Origin: Erigeron canadensis
Taxonomy: Eukaryota > Streptophyta > Magnoliopsida > Asterales > Asteraceae
NCBI RefSeq assembly: GCF_010389155.1
Contig: NC_057767.1
Coordinates: forward strand, 7,113,765-7,177,764
Reading direction: 5' to 3'
DNA length: 64,000 nt
Shown: piece after piece, positions 47,489 to 60,424 of the stretch
Layout: the number at the start of each line of letters is the position of its first letter
How positions within the stretch are numbered: position 1 is the first letter of the stretch
Notes under the pieces: generated by a model
Database searches by the model: none
Told to the model about the DNA's origin: nothing
What the model saw: only the letters and a program-made list of their open reading frames with translations
Position numbers and translations under genes: made by a program

Positions 47489-48679
47489 TCTAGCCGGTTC
47501 AATTATGTATGAATGGATGGATAGCTATCAGAGGGCTGGAAAGTGTTGTTTAGGTTTCGGATTTCAAACCGTGTCAAAACAGGTCGACTCTGTTTTACTT
47601 GTTAAAAGTCAAACAAAAACAACTTGTATTAAAAATTTGCAACCGCCCCTAACTGCCATAGTTTTAAGGCGGTCAACAGACTTTAAAAGGCATACTAAAT
47701 CGAAACTGTTTGACTCTTTCTAAAAGGTTGAAAACGAGTCAAGAGGGCGAATAGCCTGAACACAAATTATCCTTCGTATTTCCTTTCTAATTTAAACGTT
47801 AGCTCGAATTGAAGAAGAGTGATTAGTGAATCAGCGGTGTTCTCTAGTTTAAAACAAACAGAAGGGTAAGTAACACTCATAATTGTCTTGTACGAATTTT
47901 TGGTATTAATATTTTGACGGTATATAATGTAAGTTAAAATGTAGATGATCTTACTTCTATTAAGGTAAAGAGGTTGCTTATGTTATATTTATATTAATAA
48001 AAAGCGTCTTTTGCCTTTGCATGCGGTAAGAATCGAACACATAAAGTAAGGTGTTAACCACTTAATTCACCCATGTAATTTTTCTTTTTGTTATTTATAA
48101 TTAAAATTAATTTGTTTAATAACTTTTTTAAAAAAAAAAAAAATACTTTCTACAAGTGCAAGTATGCAATCATACTGTAACTTTAATAATTAATCTTTTA
48201 ATTACTTAAAATTAGACTAGGCATTGGGCTTACATCATAGTTGAACTAACTTTCACATATAATAAAAAATAACCTTAATTAACAATTGGAGACGTTTCAA
48301 CAATTAAATCAAGTTTAAGTTTACTATCAAATCAAAAATGATGGTATCATATATTTTTTAAAACTTTTTAGATATAATTTTATAACTTAATAAATTCAAA
48401 TATGGGTATTATTAAGAAAAGTAATTCCAAACACTTTATAACTATACAAACTAATCTGTAAGGATTTATAAAAATGACAATATTATCATTTGTTAAACAT
48501 CTTATTTATGTTTGCTAAATTAAGATTTTATAAAAGTTTAACATGTTATTAGTTATCTCTAATATAAAAAATTGTAAGTAATATCTATGTTTAACTTTAC
48601 ACAATTTTACAAAAGTCATATTTAACATACATATCTTAGTAATAGTTTTTAATACCAAATATTTTTTAAAATAATAGTA
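47028..48679. other. Downstream gene-free stretch
   Basis: 3' flank of the ZAT10-like gene. It has a T run of about 24 at 47459-47483; otherwise AT-rich with no recognised gene. Confidence 0.5.
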
Positions 48680-48915
48680 TTGGGTTTATAGCCTAGTAGC
48701 AAAAGGAGTCTTTCAATAAAAGCTCGGATTCGGGGAGACCTGAGTAGCAAGGTTTACTCCTATTAATTGCCGTGCTTTTGGGCGAATTAATATGGAGTTT
48801 TCCCCCCTACGAGTATTATGTATTGGGTGAGGTGCTCTCTACTAGAGTGGATCCGGTTAAGACTACATAACCTAGACACCCGTTGTGATATTCGATTCAC
48901 ACTTGTCAAAAGTTT
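48680..48915 (+). mobile_element. tRNA-derived SINE, family A, plus orientation
   Basis: Head GGGTTTATAGCCTAGTAGC (A-box-like), CTCGGATTCGGGGAGACC near the B-box position, then GCCGTGCTTTTGGGCG, GGAGTTTTCCCCCCTACG and GGTGCTCTCTACTAGAGTGG. This is the order of the minus-strand copies at 19738 and 23175. A poly-T patch follows rather than a clean poly-A tail. Confidence 0.65.
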
Positions 48916-50049
48916 TTTTAAGATGTCTTATTTAAAACAATTAGTTATATAAATTATAATGAAACTTTATATGTATTATAGATCCGCATAATAATCTAGT
49001 TTAAAGATTAATAATAATTGGATTTCTTGGTACAAATGGCGGATTCCTTTGTCACATATAAATATAAGTAACAAAAATGGATGAATATAAATATTCGCGA
49101 AAGCACGGAGCCACTCGAAAGTCGAAACCAGAGTTCGGAGCTTGTATTCACCTCGATTGGAGATTTGGAGTTATATTCTCCTGATGATGTTTGATACACT
49201 TTTCATCACCTTTACGCCTAAATTTGCTATTTGCATACTAGCTATATATATGAAAGTCTTGAAACGTATCTCTTGTAACATGTATTAAAGAAGCACTTCT
49301 ATTATTTGAAAAAGTTTTAAAACATCTGATTGTCAAGAACCCAAAAAATGTAAGAGGAACTATCATATCTTTTTATTATCTGTTGTTTTAGAATCAAAGT
49401 TTATATAAAATTATGTAATTCTCTTTAATAATTTCAGTATATTCGAGAATAAAATCATTTCAAGTTGAATTCAAGTTTAAACACAGAAAAGGAAGGCAAA
49501 TAATACAGTAGTTGAATTAGTTATGGTATCTATAACGACAGATCGATATGACTACTTTCTTCTTACATTGCACTCTCTCATTGTTTATTTGTTTTGGTTG
49601 GAAACCTTTATGTAAGCAAACTTTTTGTACCTTTAGATATGGGCAACAAAATTGTTTACATCTTACATCTCTCATATCCTACGTACTTATTTAAGAATTC
49701 GGTATGGTTGTCGTTGTTATGTGGAATCTATACCGAGTGACAACACTTGTACGTTTACAGCTCCAAATATAAGTTATATATGAAAAGTTTAAAACATTAT
49801 TCAAGTTACATCATGCTGAATTTGTGAAATAAGGATAATAATGTTACATTCCAAAAATAGTAACTACAATTTATTTTTACCCATCAACCCCATCCAATTC
49901 TCACAGATGATGCCAAAACCAACCTCTTACTTTTTACTCAAAATCTTTCTTTTAAAGAGTCTTTCATCCTTAAATTCTGCCTTTCCCTTTGATCATAAGA
50001 AACCCCCCTCTTTCACATAAGCAAAAAAGACTAGCAGAAGATAATCACA
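48916..50049. other. Upstream region of the LOB-domain gene
   Basis: No gene or clear repeat. The last ~150 bp, richer in CT (CTTTCCCTTTGATC), is probably the 5' UTR. Confidence 0.45.
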
Positions 50050-51921
50050 ATGAGTTGCAATGGCTGCCGTGTTTTACGCAAGGGTTGCGGCGAAAACTGC
50101 GTGCTAAAATCGTGTTTAGAGGGGATCCAATCACCTGTTGCACAAGGGCATGCCACACTCTTCCTTTCCAAGTTCTTTGGTCGTAGCGATCTTCTCAGTT
50201 TGATCTCTGCCGTTCCCCCTGGCCACCAACGTACTTGTATGTCCACACTATTCCACAACTCGTTTCATTTGAATGTTTTGATCATGCTTAAGAATTTCAT
50301 CGTGAAAATTTTGCATGTATATATACATAGTACATTTTAATTTACAAAATACATTGTTTTCAATTGTTAGCACTAGATCAAAACACCTCATTTTGCAATA
50401 TGAAAATGCAGTAATCATATGTACATAACTTTAATATGGAATCCTTAATTTTCAAACAATGTTTCAATTCAATTTCAAATACTTTTTTCTTGCCATGTTT
50501 AAGTTTCACATTTATTATGCCCTCCAATTTTGTCAAACATTGCTTTGAATCTGCATTTTTACTTGTTGTCATTTATTTAATACAAGGTATATATACTACA
50601 AAAAATCTCTCTATATAACTAAGAGAGTATATGATTTTACTTATGTGTTACTCTTCTTCACATAAGCTTTTATCCGTGTCAATTTCATATAATTTTGTGT
50701 TTAGAAGTTTACCATCTCAAATGCCATGTTATCATCAAATAACACCTCATAAATCTAGGTGTAGTTATACTAATAAATATATACGTAGGTGTTGTTTTAA
50801 AAATTGTGTTGAAAGGAGGGATCGAACGTAGAAATCATGAATTAAGGGGGCGCATCATCTACAAGTTAATTATCAACTCATTTGTTATCCTATCATAAAA
50901 AAAAGTAGTAATATAGGTTGACTAAAAGTTAACATAGAGCCTCTTATTTTTATATGGGCTTGCCCAATTCCAAGTCTCCAACTAAAGGATCCATTTTAGT
51001 TTTCCCTTTAAATTACATTTCAAATGATTTTCGTTTTTATTGAAATTATTTATATCTATGTCTCTATATAATTAAAAAATGATATATCATCCTACATGTA
51101 ATATAGGATTCTAACTTTTACTTTTAATCATAATAATAATTATTTTTTATTGTTATATTATTTATATAAAAAAAATATGAGACCAATTATATCTCATTAT
51201 TGTACGGTTTAACCAAAAAATTTAATACACTTCGTTAAAAAAGTATGATTAGTTTTCTTCATGAGAAATTTAAATCTATACATATATAAATCCCTAACTG
51301 TTTCAATTTTATTTTGTCACATTGGTTTTAATGCAATTTTGGTTATATATCATATCTCATAATATTATTTTTTAAACTTTCATTATTGACAGAAATTATC
51401 CATGCATCATACAGGTTTAATCTAATAGTATATATACATCATTTATCTATGTCATTTTTACTTCTTGACATGGAATGACAAAAAATGGTATCTATATCTA
51501 TACTACAATTTTTTTTGTTATTTATTTAATACAACGTATATTGGAGTCATAACTCGAAACATACCATTTTAAGAATACTTCGGTCTTAGATTTTGAAGTT
51601 TTAATTATTATTACCATTAGGCATATATTTTATCATTTAATATTTATAATATATATATATATATCTATACTATATTATAAAAAGAATAGCCCCATGTTCA
51701 AAGTTACATGGGATAAAATGTCTAAAATACCCTTAATGATATATTACATTATTAGTCTTTAATCTTTTAAAGTATCTCAATTAACTCTTTACATTAATTA
51801 CTTTTACATCAATTATCTATATCACTCGACGCCGCCTCTACCATTAACAGTCGTCCCCCACCAACACCGTCGCCGCCACGAACACCGCCGCATAGCACGG
51901 GTACCGTGCTAGTATATATAG

Positions 51922-51959
<38 letters not shown>

Positions 51960-52884
51960 TTACCTTTTAACCAATGTACCAAATGAAGTTATTGAAATTT
52001 GTTTTTTAAGCTGACGACGACTATGCACAACTAAATTTATCTTTGTAAAAGCACTCATCATCATTATGCATTACGCGAATATATACTACTAAATTTCTAA
52101 TAACATACATAAAGAACAAAAAATTATTAATAAGCAATCTCATAAACATTTTTTTCTCCAAAATATTTAATTGGTTCATGATGTTATTGCTAAGTTGTTT
52201 GAATAAAATCATCTAGTATTAAATAATAAGATGTAGAAATGACCAAACTCTTTTTTATTATCCATATGTGAACTTAATTTCACAAAAATCAAAGAAGAAA
52301 TACATATATGTAAAAGGGTAAAATTGCTATTTTGAGAATAAGTAAAGTTTATCGTAATATTTTTTTCTTTATATAAATCGTTTGGCTATTTTTAGCTGAA
52401 TTACTTTAGAACAAAAAAAAAAAAGTGTCATCCATGCATTGTTATGTTTCGATTTTTTTCCCCTTAGTTTTATTGTTTATGGTTTTGTATAGTATTTAAC
52501 TAGAAAGTTTGTATGTATTGTGCATCTCTTTAAACATTAGCATTGTTCCAATCACTACTCTATGAAGCGGCTGGACGAACATTGAACCCGGTGAATGGTG
52601 CTATGGGACTCCTTTCCACTGGAAACTGGCACCTATGCGAGGCCGCCGTACAGACAGTGCTTGATGGAGGTTCCCCGGAACCTCTTGACGATGAAAATTT
52701 GATCCCAAAATTTGATGAAAGTTCAAATACTTTTCAAGCTAATGGCGCGTGGGGGAGGATGTTAATAAGCAATGATGACGAGAACTTTCCTTCCATTCCG
52801 GTTTACGATGATGTGGCGGAGTTGGGTGTGACTTGCCGCCATGGTGATGGTGAAGAGCCGAAGTTGTTAGACTTATTTAGATAG
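50050..52884 (+). CDS. Class II LOB-domain (LBD) protein, LBD37-42-like
   Basis: Plant-specific nuclear DNA-binding protein. Class II members such as LBD37/38/39 repress anthocyanin and nitrate-response genes in Arabidopsis. Two exons, 50050-50236 and 52541-52884 (176 residues). The zinc-finger-like C block is complete ([18 protein letters not shown]3, C6, C13, C17, spacing CX2CX6CX3C), followed by [20 protein letters not shown]. After the intron come [20 protein letters not shown] and [20 protein letters not shown], a class II feature replacing the class I leucine coiled coil. I chose the donor at 50237 (CTT then GTATGT), which gives HQRTSLFQ and matches family length; an earlier GT at 50231 would also keep frame but drops two residues. 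The intron is 2304 bp and contains a Helitron. Confidence 0.92.
51664..51912 (+). mobile_element. Short non-autonomous Helitron inside the LBD intron
   Basis: 5' end TCTATACTATATTATAAAAA follows an A at 51663. The 3' end has the hairpin AGCACGG-GTA-CCGTGCT (51894-51910) running into CTAG (51909-51912) and then T. Length 249 bp, with a GC-rich interior (CGACGCCGCC, CGTCGCCGCC) and no coding capacity. Confidence 0.85.
51925..51958. repeat. AT microsatellite in the LBD intron
   Basis: Uninterrupted alternation of A and T just after the Helitron. Confidence 0.9.
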
Positions 52885-53334
52885 GGAGGGGGTTCTCTAA
52901 AAGTTATCCCAACTATGATATGATGTGGAGATGATTATATTTAATTACTAAATTTTTAGACTAGATGATGCTTCTTTGTTTGTGACCTTTTTAATTATAC
53001 ACAACAAATTATAATACAGAACCATATATCGATTTATCTAGTTTTTGTATACTCTAAATTTTATGTCATGTCAATATTACTTTTACATATTTCATATTAT
53101 CAATATCAAAGGTGGTGTATGATGCTACTCTTTTTCAATCGACTTTTAGTTTTAGGTTTTTTTTTTTCTTGGACATTGTCTTAATATATACTCGTATATA
53201 TATATTCTCTTGATCGAGTAAATTTGAATTTCATAACATTAATTTGGGTGTGAACATATTTTATCCAAGCCAACGTCTAAAAAATTATATTTTATATTAC
53301 CTTTAATTTATATAATTTGAACTAAATCAAAACT
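52885..53334. other. 3' flank of the LBD gene
   Basis: AT-rich; the 3' UTR is expected here. No gene is visible. Confidence 0.5.
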
Positions 53335-53436
53335 TGGATCAAGTAGTTAACAATCTTGTCTTGAAGGACAGATAGACATCATGGATTCGATTCCTACTCT
53401 TGTCAAGGCCAGACTTTTTTTTTTTTTTTTTTTTTT
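53335..53436 (+). mobile_element. SINE-like head followed by a T run
   Basis: AAGTAGTTAACAATCTTG (A-box-like) and, 38 bp on, ATGGATTCGATTCC (B-box-like) precede a 22-base T run at about 53416-53437. Only the tRNA-like part is clear. Confidence 0.45.
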
Positions 53437-53779
53437 CTTTTCAAGCTACAACTGGTATTCGGAGTTTTACTTTTTATAACTTGAACTATCTTAAAATTGA
53501 ACGCGCAGTCGAGCACTTACTCTAATTACATGGGCCGTGGTTAAAATGTTAAGTAATCAAATTTATATATTAATAAAGGTCAAACAAAGATTGGGCTCCG
53601 AAGGAAATTATAGGCCCATGCAGTTAATCAACGCCAACTCGCCAAGTCTCCAACGCCTCTCGCCTTGCAATTTTGCAAGTTGCAACGTATCATCATTAAT
53701 TTATTTCCATGTACGAAATCTATAATCATGCCCGTTCAATGGACGAGTAATCATAAAATACGTAAATCTTATAATAATT

Positions 53780-54062
53780 TTGAAACAAAAAGTGTATTAC
53801 TAATATCACAACTTAATGTATACAAAAGCTAAAAAGAAACATATGAAAATTAATACCATTATAAATATTGATTTCAATTAACTTTTTTTTCCCCAACTTT
53901 AATTAAATAAAAAGAGAAATAAAAAGTGTATGACCAATATCACAATTTAATCAATACGAAAGCTAAATTAGAAACATATGAAAATTAACTCCATATAAAT
54001 ATTGATTACAGTTTACCCTTTTTTTCCAACTTTAGTTAAATAAAAGAAGAAACAAAAAGTGT
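53780..54062. repeat. About 2.4 tandem copies of a ~118-bp unit
   Basis: The order AACAAAAAGTGTA, ACCAATATCACAA, GAAACATATGAAAATTAA, ATAAATATTGATT and TTTTTTCC recurs from 53783, about 53917 and 54052. The copies are diverged by small indels. Confidence 0.85.
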
Positions 54063-54067
54063 AGAGT

Positions 54068-54263
54068 ATATAATTTGAAAAATACATACTAATTCATTAA
54101 CAAAAACCATCTCGAACGTTTTGATTTTTATCGGGTTTTTCCACTCTGAAACAATCCGTACATGCACGACACGGAGTCGTAGATGATTGTTAACATGTGT
54201 TGGCTTAAGATCTTCAAGATGAATTAATGTAGTCTTATTTTTTGTTGTTGAAGAAGAAGCCAT
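54068..54263 (-). pseudogene. First exon of an RPA-like OB-fold protein (DUF223 type), truncated
   Basis: The minus strand encodes MASSSTTKNKTTLIHLEDLK, then a strand-rich stretch with LRLRVVHVRIVSEWKNP and KTFEMVFVNE. This matches the start of plant replication-protein-A-70-like/DUF223 proteins, a family that also travels in Helitrons. After VNEL there is a GTATGT donor, but no following exon is found in the tandem-repeat region beyond. It is probably a dead fragment, though a distant exon cannot be excluded. Confidence 0.55.
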
Positions 54264-54304
54264 AATAAACCTATATTGGACAACAAATTAAATTAAAATA
54301 GATA

Positions 54305-54375
54305 TAATAATAATAATAATAATAACAACAACAACAACAACAATAATAATTACATAACTAATAATAATAATAATT
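54305..54375. repeat. AAT/CAA compound microsatellite
   Basis: Runs of ATA triplets, then CAA triplets, then ATA triplets again. Confidence 0.95.
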
Positions 54376-54945
54376 TAAGTTCATAATAAATTTCTTAAAA
54401 GTGATGATTTTTAAGAATTAAAAAGTCGAACCTTTTGGTAGTCGACTTGTTTTTTTTTTGGTCGTAGGTTTTTTTCTTGGTTGAGAATATGTGAGGGTTT
54501 TTTCCCTATGTTGTATATGTGTGTGTGTATATATATATAATATAATATAATATAATATAATTTTTGAAAGACTTTTAAGGATAAAAAGATTGTTGTACTA
54601 ATAATAAGGTCGGCCTTTAGATTTAATATTTAACAAAATATTTAAAAAAATAAAGGATTAATGAGGAGGGAGTTTTAGGCTAAAGGAGGGGGATTAGGAG
54701 ATGAAGACGATGATCGGTTTGAGAGAGGAGAAAGGAAGAAGCAGATCGGAGAAATCGAAGTGTGTGTTACTATGCGTAGATTGAAGACGAAAATGGTTTT
54801 TGTTGTGTCGCATGAAATTACATTATTACCCTTGAAAGGGAGCGCGCATAGTAATCAGATTATAATATGAGCCACTCAAATTTTTGATCCGGCGGACACA
54901 AGCTGGTCCTAGTGAACCTAAATTAAATGTTGGTCTTAGTGTCAC
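54376..54945. other. Upstream flank of the RPA-like exon
   Basis: No gene. It contains a TATAA pentamer run near 54530-54560 and a purine-rich block at 54660-54745. Confidence 0.4.
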
Positions 54946-55760
54946 ACCCCCAAAATACGGGTCAACGGGTGGGGCGTGACTTCTATAATATCACAACACA
55001 AGAGTATAATGAACGACACTAAACGTGGTTGTTTTGAAAACATGCATTTTATAAAACAATATTTATTCAAAGATCCAAAGACATTACATGAAATGGAGTA
55101 GTCTTAATTTGAAATCATAAAAAAAAAAGACATTTGATCTACGAATCCATATCCTTAACAAAAGATGGAACAATAGAAGGCATGGTGGGTAGGGTTTTTA
55201 TTCAACAAGAGCAAACGAACAACCATAGCAATCTGAGCATGACAACATTTAATCACCTGCAATACTTACTAAATTGTGTCAACATAAAGTTGGTAAGTTC
55301 CGTAGGTTTTACAAAAACGTTTAGCCATGAACCACAAGACATAAGTTAACCATTGCTTTACCACAATGAAGGTAGCCATTGTTAAACAACAATGCTAGGA
55401 ATGTAAATAGTATACATCTATATAAGCTCATGATACGAAATTGACACGTTGTTATAGTTTTGCCTCCCGGTACTTGTTCAAGGTACTGAATGTTTACAAA
55501 TATGTATCACCCATTGGGCTCCCAGCCGTGTTATGCTGGGTGGAGTGTGTTAACCCAAATAGCGCTATTGAACATATCCACGTTTAAATCCATAATTAAC
55601 GTATCATGATTGTGAGGACTTGTTGCGAAGATAGTAACTTATAATAGCCTTGTATACCATTGTGCATGTACTTGTGTTCATAAAAGTAAGAGTATGTATT
55701 GCAGCCCAAAATGTATAAGTAAGATGAGGCTAAGGAGATCTCACCTTTAGTTCAAAGTAG
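54946..55760 (-). mobile_element. LTR-like fragment
   Basis: The plus strand begins TGTCACACCCCCAAAATACG, the reverse complement of a typical plant LTR 3' terminus (GGGGGTGTGACA). The block resembles the LTR piece at 37945, which also starts with a CACACCCCG word. The other LTR end is not identified. Confidence 0.45.
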
Positions 55761-56300
55761 CAAATATTAGCAAATAGAGAATCCTCTTGAATGTGTTAAC
55801 CTATAGAAATAATATATAAACTTGTCTTAATAAACTATACTATTATTTCCTAAGGAATTTCCCTCTTTTTCCAAATAATATTGTTTAATGTGATTTTAAA
55901 AAAAAATGTTTCTTTATGTGATAATGGTAGGGGTTGACAACGTGCTAGTCGGAGATGGCCTTTTCATGGGTTTATATATATTTATATATATAATAATAAT
56001 AATTGTATAATATAATAGTAATATAATAGTATTATGGTTGTTCTCCCATACAACCTATACACGTGAAATGACAAAGAAGTATGGTTGTATGTTGAAATAA
56101 CTCATAATATGATGTGACCAATTTATATCTATCGCCCACATCGTTATTGACCATTTTATTAAGTGTTTTAAGTTGATTTTATGTGCATTTGGCGCATTTA
56201 TGGTTTTTGTTAGTGTTTTCAGACTCTAAACAGGTTACATGTTCATTTGGCACATTTTTGGATGATTTTTGGTCAAGTTATTGATTCATGAGATCGAAAG
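55761..56300. other. AT-rich repeat-derived stretch
   Basis: No gene. TCTCCCATACAACCTATAC at about 56042 has a near copy (TCTCCCTCACAACCTATAC) at about 57807, perhaps flanking the insertion between them. Confidence 0.4.
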
Positions 56301-56374
56301 AGTTGATTAAGTTGAGAAGATAGAAGATTTTGGCAAGTTTACAAGTTGAAAGGAGGTGGTCGTGGATTAGAAGA

Positions 56375-56665
56375 ATTGGACTGCGCCGTAGTTGGAGCAT
56401 CACCAGCCCACTGCGCCGCAGTCAGCTAGTGGAATAAAGAACATTCCGTCAGAAGATCTGGACTGTGCCGCAGTGGAGGTGACCAAAGCCCACTGCGCCG
56501 CAGTCAGCTAGTGGAATAAAGAACATTCGGTCAGAAGATCTGGACTGTGCCGCAGTGGAGGTGACCAAAGCCCACTGCGCCGCAGTCATACATGATGAAA
56601 ACGAGTCCCAGATCAGTGAATTAAGATTGCGCCACAGTGGGGGCATTTCTCGCCCACTGCGCCGC
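56375..56665. repeat. 82-bp tandem repeat built on ACTGCGCCGCAGT palindromes
   Basis: CTGCGCCGCAGTC starts at 56411, 56493 and 56575, exactly 82 bp apart, in nearly identical units that also hold GAATAAAGAACATTC and GACTGTGCCGCAGTGG. Each ACTGCGCCGCAGT is a 6-bp-arm palindrome, and at least six such or variant sites lie in 300 bp. They sit upstream of the TATA box at 56721. Confidence 0.95.
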
Positions 56666-56720
56666 AGTGGGAAGACGGACCCGAAGGGTTTTGGCCGATT
56701 TTTGGCATCAGCTTTGAGGA

Positions 56721-56730
56721 GGTATAAATA
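56721..56730 (+). promoter_or_regulatory. TATA box, probably of a retroelement LTR
   Basis: GAGGTATAAATAGAAA follows the 82-bp array. No downstream reading frame is supported, so a retroelement or non-coding leader is the likelier transcript. Confidence 0.45.
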
Positions 56731-59150
56731 GAAAATAAAACCTAATTCCAAAGTTTATCAAAAGTCTTTCTAAGAGCTGCTCTACAAGAGATTATTTCAA
56801 GGATCAAAGGCTTGATTTTCATCATCCGATTCATTGAAGATTCACGGGCACCCACTTAGATCGTATCTAAATTATTGTCTTGAAATTTTACTTTTCAAGA
56901 ACGATTGGTACATCATGTTCTTCCTTTATTTTGATTGTTATTTTTAATTAATCATGTGTGGCTAAAAATTCAATCATCCACCTTGATGAAACTAGACGAA
57001 TAATGTGATTGCTATATGTTTTAATTTAAGAGTTGTTTTCAATGGTCGTTGTGTCGAGATCTTGATGATTTAATTTCTTTTAATACATTATTATGATATT
57101 GGTGGCATGTGTGTTCTTCGTTAGTGGTACTAGTTGGATGCATATGTGATTTTCAAATGGTTGTTTGTCTATGAGCAATTATCACCAGTTCATGGTATGA
57201 TAGTGAATATCATTTTAATAAAAAGGAGTCATTTTGTCAACGTGTTTTATAACGGTTGGTGGTACCACATTATTTTCACATAGGTACAATCGTTAATTCG
57301 ATAGTCAAACAAACTAATTGTTGGTAAGGTTGTCTAGGCATTGGTGGTACCGGCTTGGGTAATTTAACTAGCAACTTAGGTTATCGGGTAATTTGCTCAC
57401 GGTTGGTGGTACCACGTGAGCACCTTAATCTTTTTACGATTATCTTTTCAACTCAAATGAATTCGGTCTTATTTGAATGCAATCATGTTTGAAGTCTAGT
57501 GAATTCAAGGTGGATGATCCTTATTAATATTGTCTGAAATTTTTCTTTACTTTTATGTGTTTTGTCTTTTAAATTTATTTTAATTTATTTGTCAAAGTGA
57601 GACTTGAAGCAACACCTTGTTTTCTAAACCATTTTACCAAACAACTAGTTCAAACCAATCCCCGAGAACGAACACGAACTTACCTCTTAACTATATTGCA
57701 TACGAACGAGTCCACTTTCCGGTAGTGTGTAGTAGTGAGTTTCAAGGTATTACTAGTTTATAATTTTTGAACTCGATTTAGCACATCATAATACATCCGC
57801 AATCATTCTCCCTCACAACCTATACAAGTGCACCGTTTTCCATAATAGGAGTTGAGCAATTGTCAATTAGGTATAGTTGGGAGTTGGAATAACCACGTAT
57901 TATAAATATATGAATATATGTCATGAGTTGGGCATGGTGGGTCAAATTATAATAATAATAATATATACATATATAATATATACATAAGTATTTAATGGGC
58001 ATTTATCTAGCACATTTCTCAAACTTTACCAACCTAGATTATCACAACCAATTATATCTTCAAGAAGATAATCATTATGTTTAGGTGTTATGTTTCAAAG
58101 GTATTATTTGAAATAGAGAACATTTACCTAGGAACTATATAACGTGTAAATGCAAGAAATGATTATTAGCTTAAATAATTAGTTAAATTAATTAATTATG
58201 TAGGTTTCCCAATGAAAATAATTTTAATCATGCCAGTAATATAATAATAGCCAAATTTATTCTTCTCTTGTCTTAAACAATGATTAAAGGTTTGAACCCA
58301 AAAGCCAAACATCAAAGATGTATAGACAAATCATTGAAGAGGATTTAGAAAATGAAATGATAGAAAAATATGTGGGTTTTCACCCATTTGAAACTCGACC
58401 AGCCCTTCATGGAGAAGAAGGGTGGTCTATTCGGATTCCACGTACCTTGTTCTTGCTCCAAAGATTAAGATCTAGTGATATACAGGTGTATTTTATGATT
58501 AAAGATGATGTTTTTATTATTTTACTTGTTAGATCCAAAAATGCTAAGAAAAGTTAGGTTTTTCTTATTTTACACACCTATGAAACCACCTTTAGCCTTC
58601 CATGATCAAAGATTATTATTAAGTTGATATTAGTTGATTTGTAAAGATTTAAGATGGTGGTTTTGGGAGTAAAGAAGCTGCCGAGATTTTCAATTAGAAA
58701 AGGAGAAGAGTTTGTGAGTTTTATTTGTGGTGAAGTGTGTTAAATGATAAAAGGATTAAGTGGTGATTTTTGAGTTGGTTTAAATAGAGATAGGAGTGGT
58801 AATTAAAGCAGCATTTAAAGATTAGTCCATGGGGAGGAGTTTTGGACAGCTCAAACAAAAAAAGGAAAAGAAACAACAATTTTCTAGATGGTAATTTAAT
58901 ATCAAAAGTAATTGTGTTTAATTAGTTGATTTAAGGAATTTGAATGTAGAATTAAAATGGTTTAGGTGTTGTGTAGGGAGGTGGTGGTCGTCGCTTTGCA
59001 AGAGGGAAAGAAGAATGTTTTTTGTTTTGTGGTAATTAGAAATGAAATAATTATGTTATGATTAATAGGATTAAAGGTGGTTTATCGTATGTAAACTCAT
59101 AAAAGAAAATTAACAAGGTGATAGGTTGAGTGTTTGAAGATGTTTTTGTT
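56731..59150. other. Repeat-derived stretch without a supported gene
   Basis: 57100-57420 has five TTGGTGGTACC or similar words. A 79-codon ORF at 58318-58557 (EEGWSIRIPRTLFLLQRL) is not recognised. The sequence has the look of a long LTR or leader. Confidence 0.4.
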
Positions 59151-60420
59151 AGTCTCAAACTCTATAATAGATGAGTACTGAAGACACTTCTATATCGATG
59201 GTGAGTTTACTTTGCAACACGTTCATTGTATTTGGACGTGACCAGTCGCAGTGAACAGTGTACCAGGTTAATTGGAGTTATACTTATTAAGGTGACAAGA
59301 GTAAATAAGTAAATACAATGCAATAAGTGAATTACAAGTAATGTAAATTGGTGAGACAATATGTAATTTTCAAGTGTATTTTATTTATTGATTGTTAAAT
59401 AAAATACAAGGTTGTTACGGAACCAAGATAATACACGAATGCAAATATCCTAACAACCTATGAAATACAATTGATCTAAACTTGGAAATTCTCTTCTACA
59501 ATCGAAACACTTAAAGTTGTGAAATGTTCCTTTTAGCGATTGAGAGAATATTGCACAAGTTCACCAAAGATATTGCAAGTATGAGTGTTTGCAAAGTTGT
59601 TTTGTTGCTTGTGCAAGGACCTCTATTTATAGTCGATGGTTGAGCATTGGGATCTCAACTTCGACGTACAAATATGGTTGACAGCACACAAAAGTATTAG
59701 TAAGTAATTCTTTGTGTGTGAGTTAAATAAAGTAAGACAAAAGGTCACTTTATTCAACCACTCTACATCTTTGCACTTTTATCCATAGACAAGATTATTA
59801 TCCGGGCAAAAGGATGTAGTGTAAAAGGTCCTCCTCGTAATCAGTGTAAAACTTTAAGTGCACTTACACTGAAGGATCTCCAGTTGATTAATCTGATTAG
59901 AATGTCAACTGGGCTTTGCTGCCATTGCCATTCTCTTTCTTCCACTTGTTGTCTTTGACTTCAACTGGAATGTCTTCAGATGTTATTCTTCAGATCTCAA
60001 CTAGAGGAAGTTATCAGTTGTATAAACTGCACATTGCAACTGGACTTCAAATATTTCGGACAATTTTTCAGTTCTCCAGATGCAACTAGAGAGCTCCAAT
60101 TTTCAGCGAAACTGGACCTAACAGTTTTGGACCGCTAGGATGGACAAAAAGAAGACAAAAATCTTGCTTATAAGATATAAATCATATTATGTTTATGTTC
60201 AAATGTGGTTTGGTTTATATATTTCATGAAGGGCCAATTTATATATGAATAACATTATGAAAATATGTTTCTTGTTTCTATAAGTATTTACTAATATTTT
60301 TCATGCAAAAGTGGTCAAGTGAATAACATATATATACTGGTTTAATGTTTTACGGATAAGTATTTGCACGTAAAAATTAACTAGCACAAAATCTCACAGA
60401 TAAGTATAAATATATACATA
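59151..60420. other. Unclassified repeat-like stretch
   Basis: 59860-60110 is rich in CAACTGGA / TCCAGTTG and CTTCAGAT words in both orientations. No ORF, primer site or clear ends. Confidence 0.4.
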
Positions 60421-60424
60421 CTCG

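Noticed and set aside
50231..50236. Alternative LBD donor at 50231
   Set aside because: It keeps frame but removes two residues relative to the family alignment, and GTACTT is a weaker donor than GTATGT at 50237.
58318..58557. 79-codon ORF (MYRQIIEEDLENEMIEKYVG)
   Set aside because: No recognised family, no splice partners, and it sits in a likely retroelement stretch; noted but not called a gene.
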